Part shown: positions 18,596-27,018 of the stretch, piece by piece
How the letters are laid out: every line of letters starts with the position of its first letter
Position numbering within the stretch: the first letter of the stretch is position 1
Source: JBLIRR01 sp049472395
GTDB lineage: Bacteria; SZUA-182; DTGQ01; JBLIRR01
Assembly: GCA_049472395.1 (NCBI GenBank)
Contig: JBLIRR010000002.1
Coordinates: 248,001 to 312,000 of the forward strand
Direction of reading: 5' to 3'
DNA length: 64,000 nt
The notes under the pieces: generated by a model
Seen by the model: the letters and a program-made list of their open reading frames with translations, nothing else
Told to the model about the DNA's origin: nothing
Databases searched by the model: none
Position numbers and translations under genes: made by a program

Positions 18596-19969
18596 ATGGA
18601 ATATTTTCTTCTTATATTTTTGGCGGTTTTAAGTATACTCCTCGGCGTGACAGCAATGCTGCTTATGTATGCCCGAGCCAAAAAGCATGGTAATTCTGAG
18701 CTTATGCTCCTTCATGAGAGGCTTAAAAGCAAGAATACGGAGTTAGAAGAATTAAAATCTTCACATGCTCACCTTCAAAAAGAAAATACAGAGCTGAGAG
18801 TAACAATTGCCTCCCTTGAAACAAAACTCGAAGAAGAATGCAAAAATACCAGCGTTCACATAGCCATACTCAATGAGGCGCAGCAAAAATTGTCCGATAC
18901 ATTCAAAGCCCTTTCAGCGGATGCTCTCTCCAGCAATAACAAGTCTTTTTTAGAAATTGCAAAGATCACTATGGAAAGGATTCAGGAAAGCTCAAAAAGC
19001 GATCTTGAACATAGACAAAAATCGATCAACGAACTTGTTCAACCACTGAAAGAGTCGCTGGAGAAAGTAGATAATAGGATTCTAGAGATTGAGAAAGCAC
19101 GGATTACAGCCTATACAAGCCTTAATGAACAGATAAAATCGCTTTTAAGTACCCAGCATCAGCTTCAAAACGAGGCGGCAAATCTTGTAAAGGCCCTGCG
19201 GACTCCCACAGTTCGTGGCCGTTGGGGAGAGATTCAGCTTAAACGTGTGGTGGAAATTGCCGGCATGATTGAGTATTGCGATTTTTTACAACAGCACTCG
19301 GCTTCTACAGAGGATGGGGCCTTGTTAAGGCCTGATATGATAATAAAATTACCCAATAACAAAAATATTGTTGTTGATTCAAAAGTACCATTACATGCAT
19401 ACCTTGAAGCAACGGAAGCGGAAAATGACGAGAGCCGCGTGACAAAGCTTAAGGAGCATGCTCGTCAGATCCGCGCCCATATTGCACACCTTAGCACGAA
19501 ATCATACTGGGATCAATTCACGCCGACGCCTGAATTTGCCGTTCTTTTTTTACCCGGTGAAAATTTTTTCAGCGCAGCACTCGAACAAGACGCACATTTA
19601 ATAGAATGGGGAGTTGATCAACGAGTAATCCTTGCCACCCCTACCACATTAATTGCCCTCTTAAGGGCAGTTGCCTATGGGTGGAGACAAGAGCATCTTG
19701 CTCAAGAAGCACATACAATAGGAAATATGGGAAAGGCATTGTATGACCGCCTTCTTACTCTTGTGGAGCATTTTTCCGATATGCGCAAGGGCTTAGACCG
19801 CGCTGTGGATGCGTATAATAAATCAGTGGGCTCTCTGGAAGGAAGGGTTTTGGTGACAGCCCGTAAGTTCAAGGAACTTGGGATTACCTCTGAAAAGGAG
19901 ATTGAGCATTTGGAAAAAATTGATAGGGCTACCCGTTCTCTAAAGATCGATGAAAGAACTCACGGGTAA
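18596..19969 (+). CDS. rmuC: DNA recombination protein RmuC
   Basis: About 457 aa. RmuC proteins limit recombination between inverted repeats and contain a restriction-endonuclease-like core. An N-terminal membrane helix (MEYFLLIFLAVLSILLG) is followed by a long coiled coil (about 30-110) and the RmuC domain with RTPTVRGRWGEIQLKRVVE, RPDMIIKLP, VVDSKVPLHAY and FLPGENFFSAAL (as separate short blocks). The start at 18596 places the membrane helix at the N terminus as in the family; an upstream in-frame ATG at 18569 is possible. Neither has a clear ribosome binding site. Its end is 3 bp from the convergent HDOD gene. Confidence 0.9.
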   Translation: MEYFLLIFLAVLSILLGVTAMLLMYARAKKHGNSELMLLHERLKSKNTELEELKSSHAHLQKENTELRVTIASLETKLEEECKNTSVHIAILNEAQQKLSDTFKALSADALSSNNKSFLEIAKITMERIQESSKSDLEHRQKSINELVQPLKESLEKVDNRILEIEKARITAYTSLNEQIKSLLSTQHQLQNEAANLVKALRTPTVRGRWGEIQLKRVVEIAGMIEYCDFLQQHSASTEDGALLRPDMIIKLPNNKNIVVDSKVPLHAYLEATEAENDESRVTKLKEHARQIRAHIAHLSTKSYWDQFTPTPEFAVLFLPGENFFSAALEQDAHLIEWGVDQRVILATPTTLIALLRAVAYGWRQEHLAQEAHTIGNMGKALYDRLLTLVEHFSDMRKGLDRAVDAYNKSVGSLEGRVLVTARKFKELGITSEKEIEHLEKIDRATRSLKIDERTHG

Positions 19970-19972
19970 TAC

Positions 19973-20848
19973 TTACACCCGTGCTACCTGTTGCTCCTCA
20001 AAAGCAATTTTGAGCTTTTCGAATTCATTGTCGATTCTAAAAAATAATTTTTCAAATTCCTCTTTAGGAAGCTGAATATATTTTTCATAATTATTGTCAA
20101 GCCGATGCTCTAAACTATCACTGCCTGTTCCGCATCCTCCCAACATGGCCATAATATCGGCAAGATGTATAATATAACAGATTGAAACATAATCCTCAGG
20201 GCAATCTTTGGGATTGTGATGCCATCTGTTTACCTCAAGAAATACCTTGGGTAAATGCCAATGCGTTCCAATACGATATCCCACTTCACAATGATCTGTG
20301 CCCAGAATTTTTCTTTCTGCCTCAATATAATCATTGATACTCTGATTATCCAGTAGTTTTATTATTTCAGCAGTTTGATTCACGAGATAGGTTGAAATAA
20401 TTGATTTGCCTATATCGTGTAATATTCCACAGGTGTAAGCAAGGCTCGGGTCTGTTTCTTTAATGGCAAAGTGAGAGATATATTTTGCAGCGATCGCTGT
20501 CTTTATATTATGATTCCAAAATAGTTCCCCTTCACACTCATATCCTTCCAGGGGCCGATCGAGAAATTTTGATGCTCCGCAGGATTCAAGGGCAATATTT
20601 AATATAACATTATCTCCAAGATATGAAACAGCACGTTCAATTGAGGTAGTAGGAGTGGTTAAGAAATATGCTGCGGAATTTATCAATGCTAACACTTTCG
20701 CTGAAAGAACAGAATCATTCTCAACGATATTTTTTACATCAACGATTGTGTGGTCCTCCTTACTGATAACGTTTAATAATAAAGAGGCACTTCTTGATAA
20801 CACAGGTATTTTATCTATTTTTGTTATAATTTCATTGATAACAGTCAT
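19973..20848 (-). CDS. HDOD-domain signalling protein
   Basis: 291 aa. The HDOD domain spans about residues 10-210, with IPVLSRSASLLLNVI at the start, INSAAYFLTTPTTSIERAVSYLG (two pieces) in the middle and GILHDIGKS later, so the HD dyad is present. HDOD proteins are non-enzymatic or HD-GYP-like regulators commonly tied to motility and chemotaxis. No output domain is attached. AAAGGA precedes the ATG, and a textbook GCCGATAA element lies 42 bp upstream (20891-20898), linking it to the chemotaxis genes here. Confidence 0.88.
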   Translation of the reverse strand: MTVINEIITKIDKIPVLSRSASLLLNVISKEDHTIVDVKNIVENDSVLSAKVLALINSAAYFLTTPTTSIERAVSYLGDNVILNIALESCGASKFLDRPLEGYECEGELFWNHNIKTAIAAKYISHFAIKETDPSLAYTCGILHDIGKSIISTYLVNQTAEIIKLLDNQSINDYIEAERKILGTDHCEVGYRIGTHWHLPKVFLEVNRWHHNPKDCPEDYVSICYIIHLADIMAMLGGCGTGSDSLEHRLDNNYEKYIQLPKEEFEKLFFRIDNEFEKLKIAFEEQQVARV

Positions 20849-20890
20849 GGATGTCCTTTTTATTTTTCGTGAAAAATAATCCTCATATTC

Positions 20891-20917
20891 TTATCGGCAT
20901 ATTGAAACACTTTATTC
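20891..20917 (-). promoter_or_regulatory. Sigma-28-like promoter motif before the HDOD gene
   Basis: Read on the minus strand: GAAT (20917-20914), 15 bp, GCCGATAA (20898-20891), which is identical to the FliA -10 consensus. It ends 42 bp before the start codon, the same distance as for cheB2, cheA2 and the regulator at 53114-53533. Confidence 0.6.
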
Positions 20918-20952
20918 TGACCATCAGCAATTTTGGGCGCATCCTATATGCT

Positions 20953-22071
20953 CTATTTCTTCTCTAAAAGAAGTCCTTTGCCCTCTTTTTTTTCCTGAAT
21001 ACCCTTATAAATAACCAGTTTTTTGCCTATGCATATACCGTCCTCCATGACCTTTTTATTCATCCTGCATGATCCTCTTCTCAATGTCACAGTATGGGGA
21101 TATTTATATTTAAAGTACTCTTTTAGCAAAGGATCTTCAATTTTGACCAGGGCTCGGCTTTCCGGGAGGTGGGTATTCCCTCTCTGTTTTTTGCCTCTTT
21201 TATGCGTGCTCAGTGTTGAACGAAATCCCTCTATAATACCGACACCAAAATCGGTTTTGCGATGGCGAGTGTGCTCCTTATTTTTATTATAGTCAGCCCA
21301 TTGGGAATGAATAAAATTAATGACAAAGTGAAATACATAACACGCTATGCGGATATTTTGAACGGTTCCGCTAATTTCAAAGACAGTACCCATCTTACCC
21401 TTTTTGAGTATATATGATGGCATCCATATTCCCTTAACAAAATAAAAATCCTTTATAAGACAGGCGAGAAGATACTCCATCCGTGTATGACGCAAGGCAG
21501 GTTTGCCAAGAAAAGCGCTCTCAAACCCCCTTTTCTTATTTTCCACAAGAATGTCTTCATTGTATTTGAGCATTAACTCCTGTGCCTTTGCCATGGCTGC
21601 CTCCGCCTCATGCCTGTTCTGGCTTGAAGCCAAAGCCATAAGCTTTTTGATTCTTCTCATGATTTTATCCTGAGAAAAATTTGACGCAGAAACTATACGC
21701 TCATCCAGGGGCTTAAATGTTCCTGATGCTTTTGGATTGGCCCTTAGCACATGGCATGCTTCAATAAAGAGCGGGCCATGGGCAGGGGCACTACGTGCGC
21801 CGAGCACCTCGTCTGCGTATTGATGAGCCATTTCATGAAGGAGAACTTCTCGAACAGCATCCCAAGAATGATTCAGGACAAGGTGGCGGCTTATGGAAAT
21901 CTCACGCCTATCCCTAAACCAGCATCCCCATCTGTCATTCATATCCCTCACGCTAAAAATAGGATGGCGCATACGATTCCTCTGAGGTGAGCCAAGGATT
22001 AAACTGAGATTTTCCCATTCACATGAGAGACCATGAAGGATTCGCCTCTCAAGATCCTCTTGGAGTATCAT
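20953..22071 (-). CDS. SprT-like metalloprotease domain fused to DUF2786
   Basis: 372 aa. The N-terminal part (about 40-120) is SprT-like: WGCWFRDRREISISRHLVLN in the strand region and the zinc motif HEMAHQYADE (HExxH) with a later His in APAHGPLFIEAC. Residues about 135-180 match DUF2786 (IMRRIKKLMALASS, EAEAAMAKAQELMLKYN). The C-terminal 170 residues are basic and unclassified. The substrate is unknown; SprT-family proteases in eukaryotes act on DNA-protein crosslinks, but that is only a family parallel. It appears monocistronic. Confidence 0.8.
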   Translation of the reverse strand: MILQEDLERRILHGLSCEWENLSLILGSPQRNRMRHPIFSVRDMNDRWGCWFRDRREISISRHLVLNHSWDAVREVLLHEMAHQYADEVLGARSAPAHGPLFIEACHVLRANPKASGTFKPLDERIVSASNFSQDKIMRRIKKLMALASSQNRHEAEAAMAKAQELMLKYNEDILVENKKRGFESAFLGKPALRHTRMEYLLACLIKDFYFVKGIWMPSYILKKGKMGTVFEISGTVQNIRIACYVFHFVINFIHSQWADYNKNKEHTRHRKTDFGVGIIEGFRSTLSTHKRGKKQRGNTHLPESRALVKIEDPLLKEYFKYKYPHTVTLRRGSCRMNKKVMEDGICIGKKLVIYKGIQEKKEGKGLLLEKK

Positions 22072-22339
22072 TTCCCCTCAATTATACGCTCTTTTACCGG
22101 CATCACACAATCGGTAGCTCTCAATACTTCACAACTCAGTCAAATTGTTGGTTAAAGGTTGTGGCGTATTCGTTTCCAAGTGCCGGTCACCTAAGAAATT
22201 TTTTCCTGATGATATAGGATACGAGAACCATTGTCAAATAGGTAATATGTGTGTCCATCGATGAATTATAGCACACTTTGAGAAGTATACAAGGGATTCT
22301 GCGCTATTCGTTGAGCCGTGGAGCGAGTGTTAATGTTTT

Positions 22340-22759
22340 TTAACCCTGCAACATCTTGTGTGCACTCTTCCCCTGCTTTTGCTCTTTGGCTTTTTTCAAT
22401 AAAATACAACGGATTATATCCGTTCTGCTGACAATGCCGACTACCTTCCCCTTTGAGGTAATAGGAATCCTCCTGAAATTTTTCTCTATCAAACACTTGA
22501 CAAGATCAACCAGATCATCGTTCTCGTCAAATGTAACAATCTCCTTGGTCATTAAATCCGAAATGGAGGTGCATTTAGAATCATACAAAACTCGTAACAA
22601 ATCCTTCTCGGTCAAAATACCTAAAAGATGCATGTTATCTTCTACGACAGGCATGCCAGTGATTTGATTCGTGAGTAATATTTCAATAGCTTTATAAATA
22701 GGGCAATCTTTCGTAATTGCGATTACTTCTTTTGTCATAATAGATTTTATACCAAGCAC
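22340..22759 (-). CDS. Paired CBS-domain protein
   Basis: 139 aa made of two CBS domains: IMTKEVIAITKDCPIYKAIEIL (start of CBS1, about 7-58) and LMTKEIVTFDENDDLVDLVKCL (CBS2, about 68-122), each ending in a GILTEKDLLR/GIVSRTDIIR-type segment. Such stand-alone pairs usually bind adenosine nucleotides and regulate other proteins. No partner is adjacent. AAGGAG sits a little upstream of the ATG. The 268 bp between this gene's end and the upstream SprT gene show nothing recognisable. Confidence 0.88.
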   Translation of the reverse strand: MLGIKSIMTKEVIAITKDCPIYKAIEILLTNQITGMPVVEDNMHLLGILTEKDLLRVLYDSKCTSISDLMTKEIVTFDENDDLVDLVKCLIEKNFRRIPITSKGKVVGIVSRTDIIRCILLKKAKEQKQGKSAHKMLQG

Positions 22760-22882
22760 ACTTTTCTCCTTTATGATTCATGTATCTGTGATGCTTTTCC
22801 CTCTCTTCCTCTTCGGGTGGTCTTCTGATTTTTCGGTCAAAAGCGGTTTTATCTTCGCAGAATATATGCTATAATAGGGGTC

Positions 22883-23293
22883 ATGGAATTGAAACCGATA
22901 GGGATTATTCACTCACCCTATAAAAACCAGGAGAGCGCACCAAAACAGGGAAATCTATCAGAAGAAGAGGCCACAATTGAAGTATTTGAAGAATATACCA
23001 CGGGCCTTAAAGACATTGAAAGGTGTACCCACTTAATCATCCTCTTTTACTTTCATAAATCTAAAACATGGTCACTTTTGCAAGTGCCTCATTTGGGAGA
23101 TGGGGCCAGGGGCGTCTTTACCATCCGCAGCCCCCATAGGCCGAATCATATAGGGTTTACCGTTGTAAGACTCTTAGAGAAAAAAGACAATATCTTAAAA
23201 ATACGTGGTGTTGATATGCTTGACGGAAGCCCGGTTATTGATATTAAACCTTATATTTCTCAATTTGATTCCTATGATTCCTCATCCTTATAA
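22883..23293 (+). CDS. trmO: tRNA (N6-threonylcarbamoyladenosine37-N6)-methyltransferase TrmO-like
   Basis: 136 aa with the TsaA/YaeB/TrmO domain: PIGIIHSPYKN at the N terminus, CTHLIILFYFHKS, and the signature FTIRSPHRPNHIGFTVVRLL. TrmO N6-methylates t6A37 of some tRNAs using SAM. The protein is a single-domain short form, lacking the C-terminal extension of Escherichia coli TrmO, like archaeal members, so substrate assignment is by family only. It ends 13 bp from the convergent response regulator gene. Confidence 0.85.
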   Translation: MELKPIGIIHSPYKNQESAPKQGNLSEEEATIEVFEEYTTGLKDIERCTHLIILFYFHKSKTWSLLQVPHLGDGARGVFTIRSPHRPNHIGFTVVRLLEKKDNILKIRGVDMLDGSPVIDIKPYISQFDSYDSSSL

Positions 23294-23306
23294 TCACGCG
23301 ATGTCT

Positions 23307-23660
23307 CTATAGATATGACTTTATAATGTTAATGATGTCATTTCCATGAAATGGTTTTATAATTATTTCATCAAAGCCTGCATTAAGCAATATATCTTTT
23401 AATGCATCATCGCTGGTAATGGCAAGAAGAGGAATATCCGGGGAGGATTCACGTATTTTAGCGGCAGCTTCTATACCACCGATTCCTGGCATATAATGAT
23501 CAAGAATAATAAGATCGTAGTCATTCTCCCTACTCATCTTTATAGCCTCTTCCCCATCCTCCACGACATCGCATTCAATGTCGGCTTTTTCTAATTTAAG
23601 CTGCAATAAGCGTCTGTTTGATAACTCATCTTCCGCATATAAGACCCTTTTTTTTATCAT
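23307..23660 (-). CDS. Single-domain response regulator
   Basis: 117 aa, receiver only. Acidic residues Glu10-Asp11 in LYAEDE, phosphoacceptor Asp54 in IILDHYMPGIGG, and Lys in IIIKPF are present. It could feed a phosphorelay with the divergent hybrid kinase at 23902. A GGGGGAGGAG site precedes the ATG. A GAAT-N15-GCCGAAAA motif lies 41 bp upstream (23702-23728). Confidence 0.88.
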   Translation of the reverse strand: MIKKRVLYAEDELSNRRLLQLKLEKADIECDVVEDGEEAIKMSRENDYDLIILDHYMPGIGGIEAAAKIRESSPDIPLLAITSDDALKDILLNAGFDEIIIKPFHGNDIINIIKSYL

Positions 23661-23701
23661 TCCAATAATCTCCTCCCCCTTATTTTAGTGAGCTGTTATT
23701 T

Positions 23702-23728
23702 TTTTCGGCACATTACCATGCTCCATTC
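23702..23728 (-). promoter_or_regulatory. Sigma-28-like promoter motif before the response regulator at 23307
   Basis: On the minus strand GAAT (23728-23725), 15 bp, GCCGAAAA (23709-23702), 41 bp before the start codon. One base of the -10 differs from GCCGATAA. Confidence 0.5.
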
Positions 23729-23745
23729 GGAAGGCTCTCATGAAT

Positions 23746-23772
23746 GAAATTATCCCTATAATTTTCCGATTT
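23746..23772 (+). promoter_or_regulatory. Possible sigma-28-like motif toward the kinase at 23902
   Basis: GAAA (23746-23749), 15 bp, TCCGATTT (23765-23772) on the plus strand. Two or three -10 bases differ from consensus and the distance to the start codon is about 129 bp, so support is weaker than for the other sites. Confidence 0.25.
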
Positions 23773-23901
23773 ATAAGTTAGAGCACTGCTTTTGCATGGA
23801 GAAACCTTACGCTCATGTTGGATAGGAAGAATAAAATATAATCTGAACTCCGCTTAAAAAAAGGAAGCAGTAGAGGACATACTTAATGAAAGATAAAGGT
23901 G

Positions 23902-26900
23902 ATGATACGCATAAGGAGTCTAAGAGTCAAGATTAGTCTATCTTTCCTTATAGTGGCACTTTTGCCCTTATTGGGAATTTCAGCTCTTTTCTATTTTCAG
24001 GCAAAAAAAACTACGGACCTTCTCCTTAAGGAAAGTATGGCCAATTTATCATATGAAGTTGGCATCGAGGTCCAAAGGACAATTGTGGATGCCACAACGC
24101 ACATCAAAGCACTGGCTGAAAATCCTGCCCTTCGATCATTCTCTGTACCACATGAAGAAAGACTGCGGGAGATGCACAAGATACAAGATTTTTTTCAGGT
24201 ATTTGAAGATATTGCTCTCGTCGATTCAGAAGGAATAGTCATCGCTTCTACTGCGTATGGTTTTCAAGGAGAGTGGGCCAACATGGAATGGTTTCAACAA
24301 TCACTCGAAGGGGAAATAGTGCTTTCCCTTGTTTTTGCTCTTCTTAGTCCCTTTAGAACCGTTATCAATATATCTGCGCCGGTTATTGGGAAAGAGGGCG
24401 AAATATGCAGCGTATTATGCGGGAAAATGAATATGGAAAAAATCCATGATATTACGGACAGAGTAAGAATTGGGAAAACCGGTCATATATTCTTAATTGA
24501 CCAAGAGGGTACTCTCATAGCCTCTCCCAGCAAGTATAAGCATCTCTATAAATTAGAATCTGTCAGCTTTGGAAAGAAGATACTTTTGCATGATTCGGGA
24601 TCATTTCGTTATATCAATAAAAAAGGTGTTGAAAAAATCTGTTATTACAGAACTATTGAAGGTTATAAAGGATTTAAAGGACAGGGATGGCGAATTGGTG
24701 TGGTGCAAGATATCAAAGAGGCTTATGTTCATTTAAAACAAGTTCGTATACAGATATTTTTGGTATCATGTATTGGTTTAATTTTTATGGTTGTTTTGGC
24801 GGGCGTGCTGAGTCACCATATCTTAAAACCTATAAAAACCCTCCCAAAGGTTATTGAAAAAATTGCGAGAGGCGATCTCGACATAAGAATGAAAGTGAGA
24901 AGTAATGATGAAATAGGCGATTTGGGGAGGGCCTTTAATAAAATGGCAGGGGATTTGAGAAGAACACGGGCTTCCTTGCAAGGAAGGGCCGAAGCACTCC
25001 AGCAAGCAAAAATTGAAGCTGAGATTGCCAATAAAGCAAAAAGCCTATTTCTCGCCAATATGAGCCATGAAATCAGGACACCTTTAAATGGAATTATAGG
25101 CATGGCAGAGCTGGCGATGGATACTGACCTTAATGAAAATCAGAAGAATCTTATTCAAACAATTAATGCTGAAGCAAATTATCTGGGAAGAGTTATTAAT
25201 GATATTCTTGATTTCTCACGAATAGAAGCAGGAAGGCTTGAGCTTTCCATGGAATCTTTTAGCCTTCGAAATTTGTTTGAGGAAGTGGCTGAGAGTATAA
25301 CCTTTTTAGCAGAGCGAAAGGGACTTGAATTCCTTTATTTTTTGCCTCTTTCTATTCCATCTCTGTTAATAGGAGATCAGGACAGGATCAAGCAGATGTT
25401 GATAAATTTGACGGGTAATGCCATTAAATTTACCAATAAAGGGTACATATACCTTAAAGGGGAGATAGTTGAAGATCTTGGAAATAATATTAAACTACGT
25501 ATTTCGGTCCAAGACACAGGGATTGGCATACCGAAAGAAAAACAATCAAAAATTTTTGAGAGCTTCACTCAGGCAGATGGCTCTGTTACCAGGAAATATG
25601 GAGGAACTGGTCTTGGGATCACCATATCAAATCAATTAGCGAAACTTATGGGAGGGCAAATAAACGTAGAAAGTGAGGAAGGGAAAGGGAGCACATTCTG
25701 GTTTACTGTGGTTTTGTCAAAATCGCACAATGATGAAAACAAAACAGGTAAAGAGAGTGATGGAAAAGAAGACAGTCGTTTGAAGGGTAAAAAGGTATTA
25801 GTGGTTGATGATAACCCCATGGTCTGTTTTATCTTCAAAGAATACCTCAAATCATTTGGATGCGTCCCTATGGAGGCTTCTAGCGGGCAGGAAGCCTTCA
25901 CAATGATGAAAAAACTTATTTCATCCGATGAATCCTTTGATGTAATTATAATTGATATGGAGATGCCCTATATCAATGGGATTGCGTGCATTCAAGAAAT
26001 CAGATTGATCAACGAGTTAAAAAATATTCCACTTATACTTCTTGTCTCTGCCCAGAAGGCAGGGGACCTGAAATCCTGTGAGGAGTATGGGATTCAAGGA
26101 TATATCACAAAACCGATTAAGTATGATGACCTTTTCAAGGCAATTAATAATATTATGGAAATTCCCCGAGAAAAAGATCCACACCATATAGTTTCGTACC
26201 CATTACTTTTGGATTATAAAGCCATTGAGAAGAGGGAGGGGATACATATTCTATTGGTTGAAGATTACCCTACGAATCAGCAACTCGCCATAAGACATCT
26301 GCGCAGCGCAGGGTATCAGGTTGATTTGAAAGAAAATGGAGAGGAGGCGGTCCGGGCCTTTGAACAAAAACAGTATGATCTTATATTGATGGATATACAA
26401 ATGCCTGTCATGGGGGGATATGAAGCAACAAAAAAGATACGGGATATGGAAAAACTTCGAACTAATAAGGATCCTATCTCGAGGAGGACTCCGATCATTG
26501 CAATGACAGCCCATGCCATGACGGGGTATAAGGAGAAATGTATACGCGCAGGCATGGATGATTATATCATAAAACCATCGAGAAGGGAGACATTCTTAGC
26601 GATGGTTGACAAGTGGGCCCTTTCAAAAATAGAAGCAAAGGCGGTGACAAATCATACCCATCCACAGAATCATAGCAGTGACACTCCCTCTCCGATGGAT
26701 TTTGAAAAAGTAGTGGCTGAATTTGAAGGAGAGAGAGAAATAGTGATGGAAGTTATTGAGGGTTTTATAAAGAATGTAAAGACTCAGATAGAGGTTATTC
26801 GAAATGCCATATGTGATGGCAATGCAGAGGCAGTCAAAAGGGAGGCGCATTCAATTAAAGGTGGCGCTATGAATCTAATGGCACATGAGCTTGCCGGCAT

Positions 26901-27018
26901 TGCTTTGGAACTTGAGGATATGGGGAAATCCGATTCCTTGGCAGAAGGTGCCCCCATACTTGAAAAATTTGAAAAGGAGTTTGATAGATTAAAGCGCTAT
27001 ATCACTGTGTGCACCTAA
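23902..27018 (+). CDS. Cache-HAMP hybrid histidine kinase with two receivers and Hpt
   Basis: About 1038 aa. The start is ATG 23902 (or GTG 23899); the ribosome site is poor. A membrane helix (about 8-30), a periplasmic Cache-type sensor (about 35-290, with IALVDSEGIVIASTAYG and GKTGHIFLIDQEGTLIASP in short form), a second helix (about 290-312) and HAMP lead to HisKA with the His near residue 390 in MSHEIRTPLNG and an intact HATPase. Both receivers are intact: Asp near 686 (IIIDMEMPYING) and near 832 (LMDIQMPVMGG). The Hpt His is near 984 (AHSIKGG). Unlike the other hybrid kinases here, none of its receivers is degenerate. It overlaps the convergent uvrA end by 30 bp. Confidence 0.93.
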   Translation: MIRIRSLRVKISLSFLIVALLPLLGISALFYFQAKKTTDLLLKESMANLSYEVGIEVQRTIVDATTHIKALAENPALRSFSVPHEERLREMHKIQDFFQVFEDIALVDSEGIVIASTAYGFQGEWANMEWFQQSLEGEIVLSLVFALLSPFRTVINISAPVIGKEGEICSVLCGKMNMEKIHDITDRVRIGKTGHIFLIDQEGTLIASPSKYKHLYKLESVSFGKKILLHDSGSFRYINKKGVEKICYYRTIEGYKGFKGQGWRIGVVQDIKEAYVHLKQVRIQIFLVSCIGLIFMVVLAGVLSHHILKPIKTLPKVIEKIARGDLDIRMKVRSNDEIGDLGRAFNKMAGDLRRTRASLQGRAEALQQAKIEAEIANKAKSLFLANMSHEIRTPLNGIIGMAELAMDTDLNENQKNLIQTINAEANYLGRVINDILDFSRIEAGRLELSMESFSLRNLFEEVAESITFLAERKGLEFLYFLPLSIPSLLIGDQDRIKQMLINLTGNAIKFTNKGYIYLKGEIVEDLGNNIKLRISVQDTGIGIPKEKQSKIFESFTQADGSVTRKYGGTGLGITISNQLAKLMGGQINVESEEGKGSTFWFTVVLSKSHNDENKTGKESDGKEDSRLKGKKVLVVDDNPMVCFIFKEYLKSFGCVPMEASSGQEAFTMMKKLISSDESFDVIIIDMEMPYINGIACIQEIRLINELKNIPLILLVSAQKAGDLKSCEEYGIQGYITKPIKYDDLFKAINNIMEIPREKDPHHIVSYPLLLDYKAIEKREGIHILLVEDYPTNQQLAIRHLRSAGYQVDLKENGEEAVRAFEQKQYDLILMDIQMPVMGGYEATKKIRDMEKLRTNKDPISRRTPIIAMTAHAMTGYKEKCIRAGMDDYIIKPSRRETFLAMVDKWALSKIEAKAVTNHTHPQNHSSDTPSPMDFEKVVAEFEGEREIVMEVIEGFIKNVKTQIEVIRNAICDGNAEAVKREAHSIKGGAMNLMAHELAGIALELEDMGKSDSLAEGAPILEKFEKEFDRLKRYITVCT

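Noticed and set aside
22072..22339. Possible RNA gene or tRNA in the gap between the SprT and CBS genes
   Set aside because: No cloverleaf, no conserved TTCGAATC-type arm, and no strong hairpin with a T-run.
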